Positions 22,501 to 35,969 of a stretch of DNA of 64,000 nucleotides are shown piece after piece. Under the pieces are notes generated by a model. That model made no database searches. It was not told the DNA's origin and saw nothing but the letters and a program-made list of their open reading frames with translations. Both the position numbers and the translations under genes were made by a program. Source of the DNA: Limonium bicolor (Eukaryota > Streptophyta > Magnoliopsida > Caryophyllales > Plumbaginaceae); assembly GCA_023374045.1 (NCBI GenBank), contig CM041780.1, positions 96,753,005 to 96,817,004 of the forward strand. The letters are read 5' to 3'. The number at the start of each line of letters is the position of its first letter. Position 1 is the stretch's first letter.

Positions 22501-23812
22501 GGCCCAAACACTTACAAAAAAAATAAAAAAAATAAAAAAAAATAAAAAAATAAAAAAATGTTTTTATAACATGACTATAGTAATCATATGTATGTATATG
22601 TATATGCCTATACACAAGTATGCATATATAAGTAGTAATACACCATTAATGAAGTAATAATGGTAAGAAGGTAAGCAAATGTGTAAGGAAGCAAGTTTAT
22701 GAAGTAGTAAAGGAAAGAATGGTTTTATAACCAAGCAAGAAAGTAATGGAGTAGTAAGTATGCATTGAAAGTATCAATGAAGGAGTAAGTAGATCAATAA
22801 TAGATCATTGATCATACTACTTCGTGTATGTATAGGAATTCCATAGTTGAGCTCCAAGGAACCGGTAGTACCCTGCGACGGTGAACAGTATGATTTCTTC
22901 ATGCTATGTATCCTAACTTGGTTACCCCGATTTGTGTGCTTATGTGATCACCAATAAGATAAATGCATGAATCAGACTTATACTGCACTTAACTGTGTTT
23001 GAACTATTTTGTTCCTGTCGTATCTTCTTGAACAATTAGTTTGTATAATTCATGAAATGAATGAATGGAATTGAGAAGTATGTGTAAGTATCGTGTACTT
23101 GAGTATTGTATGTATGTATGGAAATGGAGTATTGACTTCTACTAATTCCTAACCTTCTAACTCCTAACTTGAGTAATGAGTAAATGGAATGAGTAGAAGT
23201 CCGATATAGTTTCGGCCACGCGTGAGGATAAGGAAACACAAGAGGTTGGATCCGAATCCTGGCTGTAATCTTTTCCATGGACCAATTCCCTTGAGTGGGT
23301 AGCATCCTGGATTAGTGGGCCACCCTAAAGCCCGGTGGTGGGATGTAGTAATCCCTGCCCGGAGGTCATACCGACTTAACTGGAAGTAAAGTATGTATGA
23401 AGTAAGTATTGTATGTGTATTGGTCTTGACTATTGTAAGTCATCGACCGGAAGTAAAAGAGTATCGAACACCCGATAAACCCGGGTGTGTAATGAAGCTA
23501 ACTAGACCTTGTATGTGTTGGAGAATTGTATCTCCGTATTGCGTATTGGATATGTAATGAGTATGTATTGTGTATGTGTATTCTGGAAATTGGTAAGTAA
23601 GCATTGGTTGACTTGTATTGTCTTCCAAGCATGTATTGTACTGTGCGTATGTAGGTATACCTTGAGTAGTATTGTAGTATCGTGAATGAAAGCATGTATG
23701 TATGTATGTATGAATGTATGTATTGCAAATGAATTGCATGTATTCGACCAAATGGTCGGCGTACCCTCGCTAGTACGCGGGGTATGCGGTTATCATATTC
23801 AGCGTAAGTTGA

Positions 23813-23844
23813 CCCCCTCGGGGGAACATTTTTAGTGTGCAGGT
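23813..23844 (+). other. CUYG-loop hairpin and acceptor-like site, 5' LTR of A
   Basis: ccccctcggggg folds as CCCC-CUCG-GGGG. It is followed by a T-rich stretch and gtgtgcag before gt. B has CCCC-CUUG-GGGG and ttttgcag before gt at the same place (40441-40472). Confidence 0.6.
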
Positions 23845-24168
23845 ACCCGGAGCGAATACGGTCAAGGTAAGAGACCGGCGACGCGCCTAGTAATTAGAAG
23901 TATCTAGTTTGTGAGTAATGGGTAGTAGATTGACTCCTAGTGAGTATGTATGAATTTGGGAGCAGTATTGTATTGATTTGGAACCTAGCGAACTCGGTAT
24001 GCGCAGTGTATTATCTTGTACGGAATTGTGGAGTATTGTATTGAATGGAGTAATGTATCGAATGGAGTATTGTAGTATCCAGTATGTAATGAGAGTATGT
24101 ATTGTATTAAGTAGTACTCGGATATTCCGGTCCATCAGACCGATGCTGTATGTAGCAGTAGTTGCCTT

Positions 24169-24190
24169 GTTAGTCACGTGGGTGACTAAC
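24169..24190 (+). other. Conserved LTR-end hairpin, A 5' LTR
   Basis: GTTAGTCAC-GTGG-GTGACTAAC, a 9-bp stem with a G-box across the loop boundary, about 100 bp before the LTR end. The 3' LTR copy is at 34280-34301. Confidence 0.82.
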
Positions 24191-24298
24191 GGCATTGTAT
24201 CACCCGATGTATGTAAGTATGTATCCGCTGCTTGACTCGGGAAGCACGAGGAGATTGGACGGTAATGACTGAATTAATAGTAGGGGTGTTACAAAAAG

Positions 24299-24310
24299 TG
24301 GTATCAGAGC
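24299..24310 (+). other. Primer-binding site of A (tRNA-iMet)
   Basis: tggtatcagagc, complementary to the 3' end of plant initiator tRNA-Met, five bases after the LTR end. Confidence 0.88.
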
Positions 24311-25268
24311 GAAGTATCGCTCTGATGACTGGAAATACCGAGTTTAGGAATACCGAGTTAGGAATTAGAAGCTTAGGGCTAAGGGCTGAGAGTTAGCATT
24401 GGAGATATGCTAGTTAGGAACTACCGGTGAGTACCGGGTACCTACAACACCAGTCCCGCCCACCGCAAACCCCATTGTATAACTTGGGAAAGAACGCCAG
24501 AGAGAAGAAAAGCTTTCTCATACTCGGGGAAAACCCGATCTGGCAGTTGTGAAGCAATCACACAGTAAGCAAGAACCGACGTATGGTAGATTCCAAGAAA
24601 TGGAAGACCCGGAAGTTGATCCCGGTTGAACAACAATAACCGCACTTAATAGCGGTAGTATAAACACTCCAACCACAAGGAGGCTATAACTTGCAACAGC
24701 ATGGGGCGACATGCTTAGCAGTCGCAGAACCTAGCTAAACAACCAGCAACAGGAAAAGAAGCACTAACCATGCACGAAATGGAAACAGGAGCAGTAATGA
24801 AACCCGAGACATAAGTCTGCGGGACAACGGTAATGGCCAAGCAACACCACCAATGGTGAGCTAGCTGGCTAAGGACATAGTCTGGAGTGACTGACTCCAA
24901 AACTACAATGCCAAAAGGGTTACAAACCTGGCCAACATAGCTCAGACAGCTACAGGAATATTCACAAGATATAACCTGACATAACTACAACTGTAGTGCC
25001 TAAACCAAATCAGGCTCAGTAGCCACAGCCAAAGTGTGGGAATAAGCAACAAGGAACAACACAACCAAGTCAAAGGGGAAGCTCCAAGAATTGGAGAAGT
25101 ACCCTGATCAATGACAGCTATGTCAAACTCACTGAGAAGTTACTCAGAAGAGTGAATAACCTAAGTAAAAGATCAACAAGATCAAAGGAAGAGTAAGCAA
25201 GATTACCAATTATGAACGGAAACCATACCGTGATCGGTATAGGATTACTCAAAAACCACCAGTACCAC

Positions 25269-25288
25269 GCACTTGCCACGGCAAGTGC
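25269..25288 (+). other. Interior hairpin GCACTTGC/GCAAGTGC in A
   Basis: 8-bp perfect stem with loop CACG. The same stem with loop CATA occurs in the interior of B (41780-41799). Confidence 0.7.
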
Positions 25289-28200
25289 AGTAAGAACATG
25301 GATATGTAAGGGAACACTAACATGTCACAAGTGCATAGCAATGTACGGTGACCAAAATGAAACAACTACAGGATCATACATCCGAACAACTAGAAGTATG
25401 GAACCTTAGAAAGGCCTAACGGCCGGATCACTGTATTTAGAACATACCGGTCAGCGAGAAGCTCGACTTGGTCAAGACCTCAAACATGGCTACGCCATGA
25501 GAGACTTCTTTTAGCACCGAACCATAATTTTTAAAACCCAAAATTCTTCTTTCAAAACCACAATCTTTCTTTATACCTTGGATTTTAAAACCAAACCAAC
25601 AGAATTATGGTGAGTATCATAGAATGATACAAGAGGAGTTGACAACAGAATACTTCACCTAGGCGTGTGACGAACACTACGAGTGTACCCAATTACGGGA
25701 TGTGGGACAACCGCACTCCGAAGGAGCTTGTGGGCCTGACAAATAGTCGGGTAAGTGGTAACGTATCAATAAGGTACCCCACGTATGTATACATGTAGTG
25801 TACGAAACACGGGAAGTAGTCGACTCCGTTCTACGGACCATCAGTAAGTTCAAACCAGAACAACTGGACACCTCAGACAATTAAGCATAAAGGAACTCAG
25901 AGAATCCATCGGAAGATAAGGAGTAAGGACTAGGAAGTGCAGAGAGCACAGACTAGTCGGTATGGACAATGGATATGTCTCAAAGACATCAAGCAAATAC
26001 ATATGACAGCTGGAAAGTATACCCAGCCTAACACAGTAAGGCCACTGCCTAAAACATGAACACTATAATGCTCGGCAAATGGGATAGAACGCCCAAGAGC
26101 AATCACGAGATTACCATGAAGTAAAATCTATCATCGAAGGGAATATTAAACCTAATCTCAAGCCCTAGGAGCAAGTATAAACGGTCTACCCAACGACGGG
26201 AGACGTTATAAATCTAAAGGGAATAGCTTAATACAACACTATAAGACGGTATATAGGACAACACATGTCATAACCATCAGCCGGATGTAACGGCGTGATC
26301 CAACGGCACCCAGGAGCAATCCTTGAAGGGTGTCTGAGATAACAACAGTTGAACAAGTGTCTTGATAAGAGCACGGAAGCTAGAACAAACATTCGGTTAG
26401 AACACCGAAGGGATTTCACTTAACAGGAAATACCCTAAATTAGCATCAGCTTGCCTAAAGGGTCTCCTATGAACGGAAGCGTGATGTCACGACTTACCAT
26501 GGAGCCTAGTAATACCTCCAACTTACGGAGTATACATGGGGTAGAAACATATATAAGCAGCTTGCAAAGAGCATAGCTTGCAACAATAAGGCTTAAAAGC
26601 CACCAACCAACTACGTTGTGTGAACTCAAACAGTGGCAAACCCACACCATTACTAATGGGACTTGCAAGAAATATTATCCCATACAACAAGAAATCAACA
26701 ACTGGACCATCAATTCAAACCCAACCTCTTGAGTGGCTTGGAGTAATGGTCAACTCAGCGTCGCATAGGAAACGTTATAATGCCAACAATGGCTGGTCCA
26801 CACTTGGACCATGGGAAACCCGAGGGAAGGTACCCCTCTTAACGAGAGACCACCAATGGTGAAGATGCGAACCTTAGGAAAGGCTTCCATCTACTATAAC
26901 AACAGAACTTGTATGTATAGATATTGCCAAGAGACAACGGATAAGGAAGTGAGATTTCCAACCACCACGCCTACGAGAGGTTGTGGACTGTAGAAGCACA
27001 TCGCTTAAGAGCATGAAGCTCGAAGGAGTAAGCATACTCCTTATGCACCCAATCATGTGGTGAACCATCGTATAAATACTTACACGGTAAACCTTGTCAT
27101 GAGACCCATGAGTGGAACACACCCCCTCAACGAGAACTTTCACCTATCAGTGATAGAACACTCTTTAATTAGAGAACGGGACAAGAAAACCCTTGAAGCT
27201 TCTTGGGATGTTCCGGTGATGTATATGCAAAAGTAAAACCGCATAGCTAGAGCCTATGATCAATGCTCAGCACTACGAGATAGTAATTGTCAAAAACAAT
27301 CAATGAGTGTGCACATTGCACACCATGGATGACCGGCGCTCAAGAGAGCTTGTAACCCGATAAACCACTTCATCTTTGGTCAACCAAGTATTGGCAAATG
27401 ATATCATGAATGAGGAAGTAATGTGAGGTGAGCTAACCTACACATGAAACCTAAATTGGAATAAAACATCCCTACAACGGGAAGATAATAGTATCGCGGT
27501 ATACTACGACAACCGTCATACATATGACTAGGAACCTCCTAGTGTTTGTACACCATAAGGAAATGATGCCAACGACAATGGCAAGGAGTAAAGGTAAGCT
27601 ACCACCAAAACGGAGACCGTAAAAACGACGTTGTATAGTGAGTAAGAATACGGTGCGCAACAAGCGACCGCTATGAGGAAGTAGTTGGACAATGACACGA
27701 AGTATAAGTATGAGATGACAAGCAGGAATATTCATCCCTATCACATAAGTGATTTACTGCCAAGCGTTTACGCCTCTGCACTCTGTATGACTGAGTGTTT
27801 TGGTATTGCACTTGTGCAGCTAATGATCTAATGGGATGGCAAGGGATATGGAAATGTAAATCGTAGTAAACCCTTCTTTTCACCAACAAATGGCATAAGC
27901 CAGTTAAGCAAGCCTAGCAGCAAACCATGCAGGCCAATGCCAAAAGCACGAAGAGTGTACAACACACTAGTAATCACAAGATGTGAATTCCATTGGAATA
28001 TAAGGTGAAGGAAGATAGAACAAAGTCACTAGGACCAACGCATAAGAAATGCAAGGTCATACAAGTAAGAACATTGTATTGAACCAGAAGAACTAGTATG
28101 ATGCAGAAACTATTGACACCAGAGGAAGCACTACAACTAAGTAGTGACTTAACCTCGCTCGACAATAAGTCGGAGGAACTCAACGAATAATCGTGGAAGC

Positions 28201-28650
28201 ACAAATAGCATGTGCAGTAGATTACCAGAGAGCTGGATAAGTCTAAACTCATTGAGTTCAAACAGCGGTAAGAAATACCACACTGTTAGTAAACCTCATT
28301 CCACAATAGAGGAATAAAAAGGTGATGTATAGCACATTAACGATAACATGAGGGGTGAGTAACCCAAGTTATCAGGGTCGCGCAGCAGAAGCTAGTGGGC
28401 CCTAGCTAAGAAATGAAATACACCTAGTAAGTATGAAAGAATGGCTATTAATGCCTTGAAGCCTAATAGGCTAGAACCGAATTGGTTATGAGTTAAATAA
28501 ACTCGTGTACGAATCCTCGGTGCAAAGACTAAACCATTGGAATGGTTAAGACCCTTTGACCAGAGCATATTGTATAGTATAATGTAATGAAGCTAAACGC
28601 TTCAGATTGCCCAAATCGAGTAAACCAATGTTTAATAGTAACATATGGTA

Positions 28651-28685
28651 GATTACGTGGGCGTAATCCCTTTTAAGGGGGGTAG
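28651..28685 (+). other. Interior hairpin plus PPT-like tract in A
   Basis: GATTACG-TGGG-CGTAATC (28651-28668) is followed by ttaaggggggtag (28673-28685), matching the true 3' PPT, about 1.35 kb upstream of it. The same pair occurs in B. Confidence 0.7.
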
Positions 28686-30018
28686 AGCGAAAACCGCTTA
28701 ATGCAAGTTTTATAAATAAAACACATAAAACTATAATGCGCATAGCACAAATGAGAATGGATTTAATGATTGGTACTTATGTTAAATAAACATACATATT
28801 CATTCATATTGTAACTGTGGTAATTAGGCACGAGAGATGCGAATACCATAGGATGAATATACCCATCTTGTAACCCCAGTGTAAAAGTATTAGTAAAGTG
28901 GAGTAGAGTAACTCTTGGGGAAATAATAATCCCTGTAGTGGGTGCCTATCTGAAGTTAGACATGGTATTACGATGCATAAGTCGGTATAAAACCGATGTA
29001 TAACCTAGAGGAAATTGAGTTCCCTAGGTGATTGTCTTGAAACAATTGAGAATGAGTAGTGGACGGAGCTCCACAAGTATTGTATTCTTAAAGAAGTAGT
29101 ACGGATTGACTATGAGTAGTAAAGGATTGTAACCATGAGTAGTGTATTCGTAAGTATGTTATTGGAAGTAAATCGAAGACAACCGAATTTCCTAAGTACT
29201 GTAGTCCTTAGCTAGAATATTTGAGATGAAAGAGAGTAGTGAATGGAAGTAGTAACAGACGATGAAATGAGTATGTAGGTATTGAATCTTGAAGCAAGTA
29301 TTTGGAAGTAGAGTGAGGATGATTGATGGAATGAATTCCATCCTTTGGAGGTGTGAAATTGTAATCACGACTAGGCAGAGTAAAAAGATAGAAAATTGAA
29401 ATAATCAACTATCCGTTTGTTTGAAACTGATGTGGGAAGTCGAACTTGATCCTGATCAGATCGAGGGAAACCGAACACGAATTGGGGTGGAAAGATAGTG
29501 CAACACTGATGCTGATCACATCAGGGTTGAACGATTCTTGAAGCTCCCCTTAAGTGGTCACAAGAATCACATAGGATTGAAGTAATGAATATAAATTGGA
29601 ATTTGAAGTTGTGTGCTTTAGGAAAATTTTTAATTGGTAGTAGTGAAAGAATTTCCTTTAGTATGTACCGAAGAAGACAGTAAGGTAGTATGTTGTATTG
29701 TCCAAGGGCAGCGGGACGTAGAGGAGTCCTGTGTCTAGATGACCTTGGTGCCTGAAGGATTGTATGTGTATTGCATTGCTTTGGGGATAGCTTTGCACTG
29801 TATGTATGTATAAATCTAGTAATGTGGAACCAGATGGTGGGATGTGATGCAGATGGAAGTAAGCATAGTATACTTGTATGGTATGGAATGTGGAGACCTG
29901 AAGTAACGAATTCAGAAATTGTAAGGAGGAAGAATGTACGACCTTTGGCATAGACAAGTAAGAATGAGCAAGTATTGGAAATCCTATAACCTTGAGCAAC
30001 TTTGGGGACAAAGTTCTT

Positions 30019-30030
30019 AAGGGGGGTAGA
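30019..30030 (+). other. 3' polypurine tract of A
   Basis: aaggggggtaga, one base before the 3' LTR. Confidence 0.8.
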
Positions 30031-30031
30031 T

Positions 30032-33000
30032 TGAAATACCCCAAACTTAAGTATAGTGATTAAGATAATTCTAATCCGTATTTAAGAGCCTAATAATGCT
30101 AGAGTAATATTGGTAAGGAAAAATAAATCCAAAAGAAATAAATAAACGCTTAAAAAGCGGAAAACGCTAAATAAGCGTTAAATAACCATAGGAGGTATGA
30201 GACCTCGGTTAGCGTATTATATGGATTCTAAAGGTTTAATAAGACCTAAATAATATATGGGAACGATCTCCCGAAGAAAACGGCTCCGAGAAATGTATTA
30301 AAACGCTAAAAGAGCTTTAGCGCACGTTTTTCGAGGAAACCCGAAAACGTGACTTTAAGTGGTCAAACAGACCCGTAAAAATTATGAATCATTAAATAAT
30401 AGTTATTAAGCATTTATGGAAGCTTAATAACCAATAAAAATAAAGAAATGAGGAAATCCCGGAAAACAGGCCCGGTTAGCGAATAGTACCTAAACCGGGT
30501 AAAATAACGAGCGTTTCCTGTAAAAGACGAAAAACGCTCCAGCTAGTATAACAGTGGAGACCGGTTTTTGGTCAGTCAAATAACTCCCTCACACACACAT
30601 GTAACTAGCTAATTAAATAAGAGAGCAAAAAGCTAAAAGTGATAAAGTAAAAGGGGTACTTACCCTTTTCTCTCACCTCACTCTCTCATCTCACTCACCC
30701 CTCTCTCTTTCCTTCCTTCTCCCCACCGTACTCTCCCTCTTCCTCCTCCCTTGGGCTGCGATTTTGAAAGCTCCACAAGAGCTCCAATGGCAACCTCATC
30801 TTCTCCTCCTTGCTCTACCTCCATTTGAGCTCCAACCACAAAAATAACTACATATTTGAACTCCCCTCACTCTCCTCTACACTTTCCTCTTTTCGGAATT
30901 TCAAAATGAGGAAGTTCATTTTCGTGGGTATACCCCATTCAAAGAGAAAAGCACACCATTATGGAGCTTGGAGTCTCCTCTTTCCAACAAGGTAAAAATC
31001 TCCATGAAAACCTTAAGTTTTCTTCATCTCCTTTGGTAGCCGATTTTTACCCTTGTGTAATGCCTTGTTCTCTCTCTCTTTTGAGCATAATACCAACCTT
31101 GCAATGGTGGTGGAATCACCTTCTTGAACTAAGGGCTAAGACCCCTCCTAAAACACTCCAAAGGTAAACCCTAGAATTTTGTATTCTAAACACTCCAATG
31201 AATTAGTGTTAATTTAAGGGTTAGCATTTTAATTGCACTTATTTTGTGCACATTGGGTGGTGGGAATGGAGTTGGCAACTCCATTCCCCATGTAGCCGAT
31301 TTTGAGGCAAGAAAGGAAGAAGGAGGAAAAATGTGAAAGGAAGAAGGAAGTATAAGCTCAAGGTAAGAGCTCTTTCCTAGTGTTAAATTCTATTGCATTA
31401 GAGTAATGGGAATGGGTAAAATATTTAAAGAACCCAAAACCTTGTATTAGTATTGAGAATTGTGAAGTTTGAGTATTTAAGAGCAAGTATGTGGATTGTA
31501 GGCCTTAGAGCCAAATAATTGTATATGAGTATTGTATTTTGGATTGAGGAAAAATTGGTGTATTGGGATTTTGTATGTGTGCTGGTAGAACCCTTGTATG
31601 GGTGTGGCTAGAATAGGCATGAATTTGGTAAGAAGGTGTATGTGTGGCTAAGTAAGGAAAGTAGGTGAACTATGGAAAATTTAGCAGGAATTGTGCACTG
31701 AGAATGACTTGGTGAGTGGGAGAACCAAGGTGTGTATGGGGGATAGTAGAGATGTTTAATGACCGCTGGAATGGTAATTGTAGTATGAGAAATAAGAAGT
31801 GTGAAATCTGTAGCAAAGTGTATAAGATACATTGGAGAACTTAGGAAAATTCAATGTGCAAGAATTGGTAAAGGAATGTTGGACTTGGGTATAGATATTG
31901 TAATTGCTTGGAAATGTATTTAAGATGCTAGGAGTGGCATTGGATGAGGAGATATTGGAGTATAAGAGTAGAGGGAAAAATCTGTAGCATAAGGTATAAG
32001 GGAAGGAACAATGGGAGTGTTGAGTTGAAACTTGGGAAATTGAGTGTATAAATAAGCATAGGATTGTGTAATGTATTAAGGAATGAATTAGCATGATTTA
32101 GAGCGTCTAAATAGTACTAAAACATGTTAGGATGCATGTAGGAAGAATAGGGAAGCAATGGGTGAAATTGGGAAAAGAAACAAGGCCTGTAGCAAGTTTC
32201 TGCTACTGTCCGACCCACAGCTGGATCGGACGCTGGGTCGGACAAGGCCTGAGTAACGAAAATAAACTTTCTGGAACCGTCCGACCCAGAGCCGTGAGTC
32301 GGACGTGGGTCGGACGGGCCTTGAGAAACGACTAATTCTTTCTGGAATGGTCCGACCCAGGGCCGTGAGTCGGACATGGGTCGGACAGGCAAAAATTTTC
32401 TTCAACGAAGTTTCTGACTTCGTCCGACCCAGAGGTTGGGTCGGACGTGGGTCGGACATAGCTTGGATGACGAAACTGAAACCTTCTGGAATGGTCCGAC
32501 CCAGAGGTGTATGGGTCGGACGGAATAGTGCTAGGTCGGACGGAAGTAATTTCAGAGGACGAAAACCTACTGGAATGGTCCGACCCAGGGTTGGGTCGGA
32601 CGGTGGGTCGGACGGCCCAAACACTTACAAAAAAAATAAAAAAAAATAAAAAATAAATAAATAAAAATATGTTTTTATAACATGACTATAGTAATCATAT
32701 GTATGTATATGTATATGCCTATACACAAGTATGCATATATAAGTAGTAATACACCATTAATGAAGTAATAATGGTAAGAAGGTAAGCAAATGTGTAAGGA
32801 AGCAAGTTTATGAAGTAGTAAAGGAAAGAATGGTTTTATAACCAAGCAAGAAAGTAATGGAGTAGTAAGTATGCATTGAAAGTATCAATGAAGGAGTAAG
32901 TAGATCAATAATAGATCATTGATCATACTACTTCGTGTATGTATAGGAATTCCATAGTTGAGCTCCAAGGAACCGGTAGTACCCTGCGACGGTGAACGGT

Positions 33001-34404
33001 ATGATTTCTTCATGCTCTGTATCCTAACCTGGTTACCCCGATTTGTGTGCTTATGTGATCACCAATAAGATAAATGCACGAATCGGACTTATACTGCACT
33101 TAACTGTGTTTGAACTATTTTGTTCCTGTCGTATCTTCTTGAACAATTAGTTTGTATAATTCATGAAATGAATGAATGGAATTGAGAAGTATGTGTAAGT
33201 ATCGTGTACTTGAGTATTGTATGTATGTATGGAAATGGAGTATTGACTTCTACTAATTCCTAACCTTCTAACTCCTAACTTGAGTAATGAGTAAATGGAA
33301 TGAGTAGAAGTCCGATATAGTTTCGGCCACGCGTGAGGATAAGGAAACACAAGAGGTTGGATCCGAATCCTGGCTGTAATCTTTTCCATGGACCAATTCC
33401 CTTGAGTGGGTAGCATCCTGGATTAGTGGGCCACCCTAAAGCCCGGTGGTGGGATGTAGTAATCCCTGCCCGGAGGTCATACCGACTTAACTGGAAGTAA
33501 AGTATGTATGAAGTAAGTATTGTATGTGTATTGGTCTTGACTATTGTAAGTCATCGACCGGAAGTAAAAGAGTATCGAACACCCGATAAACCCGGGTGTG
33601 TAATGAAGCTAACTGGACCTTGTATGTGTTGGAGAATTGTATCTCCGTATTGCGTATTGGATATGTAATGAGTATGTATTGTGTATGTGTATTCTGGAAA
33701 TTGGTAAGTAAGCATTGGTTGACTTGTATTGTCTTCCAAGCATGTATTGTACTGTGCGTATGTAGGTATACCTTGAGTAGTATTGTAGTATCGTGAATGA
33801 AAGCATGTATGTATGTATGTATGAATGTATGTATTGCAAATGAATTGCATGTATTCGACCAAATGGTCGGCGTACCCTCGCTAGTACGCGGGGTATGCGG
33901 TTATCATATTCAGCGTAAGTTGACCCCCTCGGGGGAACATTTTTAGTGTGCAGGTACCCGGAGCGAATACGGTCAAGGTAAGAGACCGGCGACGCGCCTA
34001 GTAATTAGAAGTATCTAGTTTGTGAGTAATGGGTAGTAGATTGACTCCTAGTGAGTATGTATGAATTTGGGAGCAGTATTGTATTGATTTGGAACCTAGC
34101 GAACTCGGTATGCGCAGTGTATTATCTTGTACGGAATTGTGGAGTATTGTATTGAATGGAGTAATGTATAGAATGGAGTATTGTAGTATCCAGTATGTAA
34201 TGAGAGTATGTATTGTATTAAGTAGTACTCGGATATTCCGGTCCATCAGACCGATGCTGTATGTAGCAGTAGTTGCCTTGTTAGTCACGTGGGTGACTAA
34301 CGGCATTGTATCACCCGATGTATGTAAGTATGTATCCGCTGCGTGACTCGGGAAGCACGAGGAGATTGGACGGTAATGACTGAATTAATAGTAGGGGTGT
34401 TACA
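30032..34404 (+). repeat. 3' LTR of A
   Basis: Near-identical partner of 19918-24293, ending gtaggggtgttaca and followed by the target duplication tttct. It includes a palindrome array at 32208-32613 and the G-box hairpin at 34280-34301. Confidence 0.93.
32208..32613 (+). repeat. Palindrome array in the 3' LTR of A
   Basis: Six modules as in the 5' LTR, with all six forward arms intact (gtccgaccc). Confidence 0.92.
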
Positions 34405-35969
34405 TTTCTAAGTGGTAGTTTTATGCCTACAACACCAACTAACCAAATTGTTACCTTATTTACACTACCACTACTCCTTAAGCATTATTTCTACCCAGCA
34501 CCTCCATTATGCAAGTACTTTCTACTTTCCTCCAATTCACACTTAAACCTTCACAAACAAAATTTCTTCTCTTGTTCACCAAATTCCTCTAAACTTAACT
34601 ACTTTTCCTCCATGGCCTTGATGTATCACTATCACCTAATGAACACTAAATTCTTCAAGACAATGCCCATGCATTTTTAACACCTAGAACATCCTAATTC
34701 CCTTTCTTCCACAAGTTTAAACCCTGAGCATTCCTAGTACAACCTAGGTCACTAAACTTCATTAAAACATCCAAACTTCTTGTTTCCTACTCAAATTTTG
34801 ACATAGCTTTGTTAGTATTTCCTTACACTCAAAACACAAGGTTTATCACCTTTAAACACTCAAGAACATTTATCCACACAAGAATGTTCTTTACACACAA
34901 CTAAACCTTAAACTACACCGCATCACAATATAGTGCATAATTTAAATTGCTTGGCACTTAGGCCCTTAAATTGCATGGCTCTTAGGCCCTTAAATTGCAT
35001 AAACCTTAAACACTGAATTTCCCACATTATATATGCCTTTTACCTGCAAATACACATCATTTCATATGCCCTTAATAACCTCCTTGAGAATAATTTTCTA
35101 ACTCATTTACCATTGGCTCCTTAGATAGTTTAGTAAGCATTTTAAAGCTCAATTTTCCTAAAACACATTAGGTTAGGTTGTTTATCTCTTTTTCTTCCAA
35201 ACTTCTTTATTGTTTCCTTGGATTGAAGATTAGCAAGGAAATTGATCACTTGTCAACCTTCTATCCACACAAGTAAAGATAATGAGCATTAAGCTTCATG
35301 CTTATACTCATTAATAAACCTTAGGTTATATAATGTCTTAAAACACATAAATGAATGTTTTACCTTATAATTGAATGGGAATTGGATTAAGTAGCAAGAG
35401 AGGACTCCATCTATCCCTTTGAAGATTGGAATGAAGCTATGAATGAGCAAAAGAAAACACCATGAAGAGGTGATTTTCGGTCACATATGAAAACAAGAGG
35501 AAATGAATTTTTTCTTTGGTTTTCATTACCTTGAAGCAAAGGAGAACAATGAGATGTAAAAAGATGAGTTCAATCTCCTTCCATGGTGATTCCTCTTGGC
35601 ACCAAAATGATGAAGATTTGAAAAGACAAGATTGTAGAGCTTGACTAAACTAAGAGAATGGTGGTCTTGGAATTAATTTTGGTACATGGAGCTAGGAGAT
35701 ATAAGCAATGGAATATGGAATATTGGTGTGGACTGTAGCAAAACCGAAATGGAGAAGAGAGGAGAGGATAAAGACGGTGGGAAAACAAGAGGGAAATGAA
35801 AAGTGAGGTGAGAGGTTACTTTGTTAAGATATTATAAGTAAAAGGTGAATAGTGAATTTACTCTTTGTTTCCCTTCTTCCTTATTTGATTAGATAAGTGT
35901 GGTGAGTCATCCTTGAAAACCAGCCCCCTTAGTCAAATGGGGTGTTTTGTGGTCTTTGTTGACCATTTA
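34405..35969 (-). mobile_element. Element E, continuation after A
   Basis: On the minus strand this aligns with the middle and first part of the B LTR. Shared features are a tatttgcaggt acceptor-like site (near 35045), the aaattcagtgtttaa and gggcctaagagccatg words, caaggtaatgaaa (near 35530), and the gatgagtcac block near the LTR start. E is thus an older relative of B in opposite orientation. It is cut at 35970 by B; the last ~0.5 kb of its LTR should lie right of B, outside the window. Confidence 0.75.

Larger units (their letters stand above)
19918..24293 (+). repeat. 5' LTR of A
   Basis: Partner of 30032-34404. In order it holds a pyrimidine-rich block (20550-20640), aaggtaa-type donor words, a palindrome array (22093-22500), a GTAT-rich stretch, a CCCC-CTCG-GGGG hairpin with an acceptor-like gcag (23813-23842) and a G-box hairpin (24169-24190). 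The start reads tcaaatacccc against tgaaatacccc in the 3' copy. A ~60-codon frame at ~20842 is present in both LTRs, but they are too similar for this to indicate selection. Confidence 0.93.
24294..30031 (+). other. Noncoding interior of A
   Basis: No frame longer than about 95 codons and no gag/pol motif on either strand. Segments align with the interior of B: the PBS-proximal 130 bp, an actcggggaaa/cccgatctgg block near 24520, a gtagtgcctaaa block near 24993, an ggccta(a/g)cggcc-type block near 25413, gtcgcgcagc near 28377, and a gatgctgatcacatca block near 29510. The order is partly rearranged between the two. The conservation without coding suggests retained RNA-level function or common descent. 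Confidence 0.8.
19918..34404 (+). mobile_element. Element A: complete LARD-like LTR retrotransposon
   Basis: Flanked by a perfect 5-bp target duplication tttct (19913-19917 and 34405-34409). LTRs of 4376 and 4373 bp enclose a 5.7-kb interior that starts with an initiator-tRNA-Met PBS and ends with aaggggggtaga. The LTR start (T[C/G]AAATACCCC), LTR end (GTGTTACA), PBS and the PPT context (aactttggggacaaagttctt) point to the Tekay/Del branch of Ty3/gypsy. I found no gag or pol in any frame. Long LTRs with a long noncoding interior fit large retrotransposon derivatives (LARDs). By eye the LTRs are about 99% alike, so the insertion is recent. It lies inside E. Confidence 0.92.

Noticed and set aside
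20842..31167. 68-codon ORF identical in both LTRs of A
   Set aside because: The LTRs are near-identical by descent, so this is no evidence of selection; the matching place in B is a different frame with a stop and in E has no start.
22011..32624. ~165-codon minus-strand ORFs rich in SDP/GRT repeats
   Set aside because: They are translations of the gtccgaccc palindrome array and follow its periodicity.
23498..33862. Minus-strand ORFs with HTYIHTYIHT repeats
   Set aside because: By-products of GTAT-rich low-complexity sequence in the LTRs of A.
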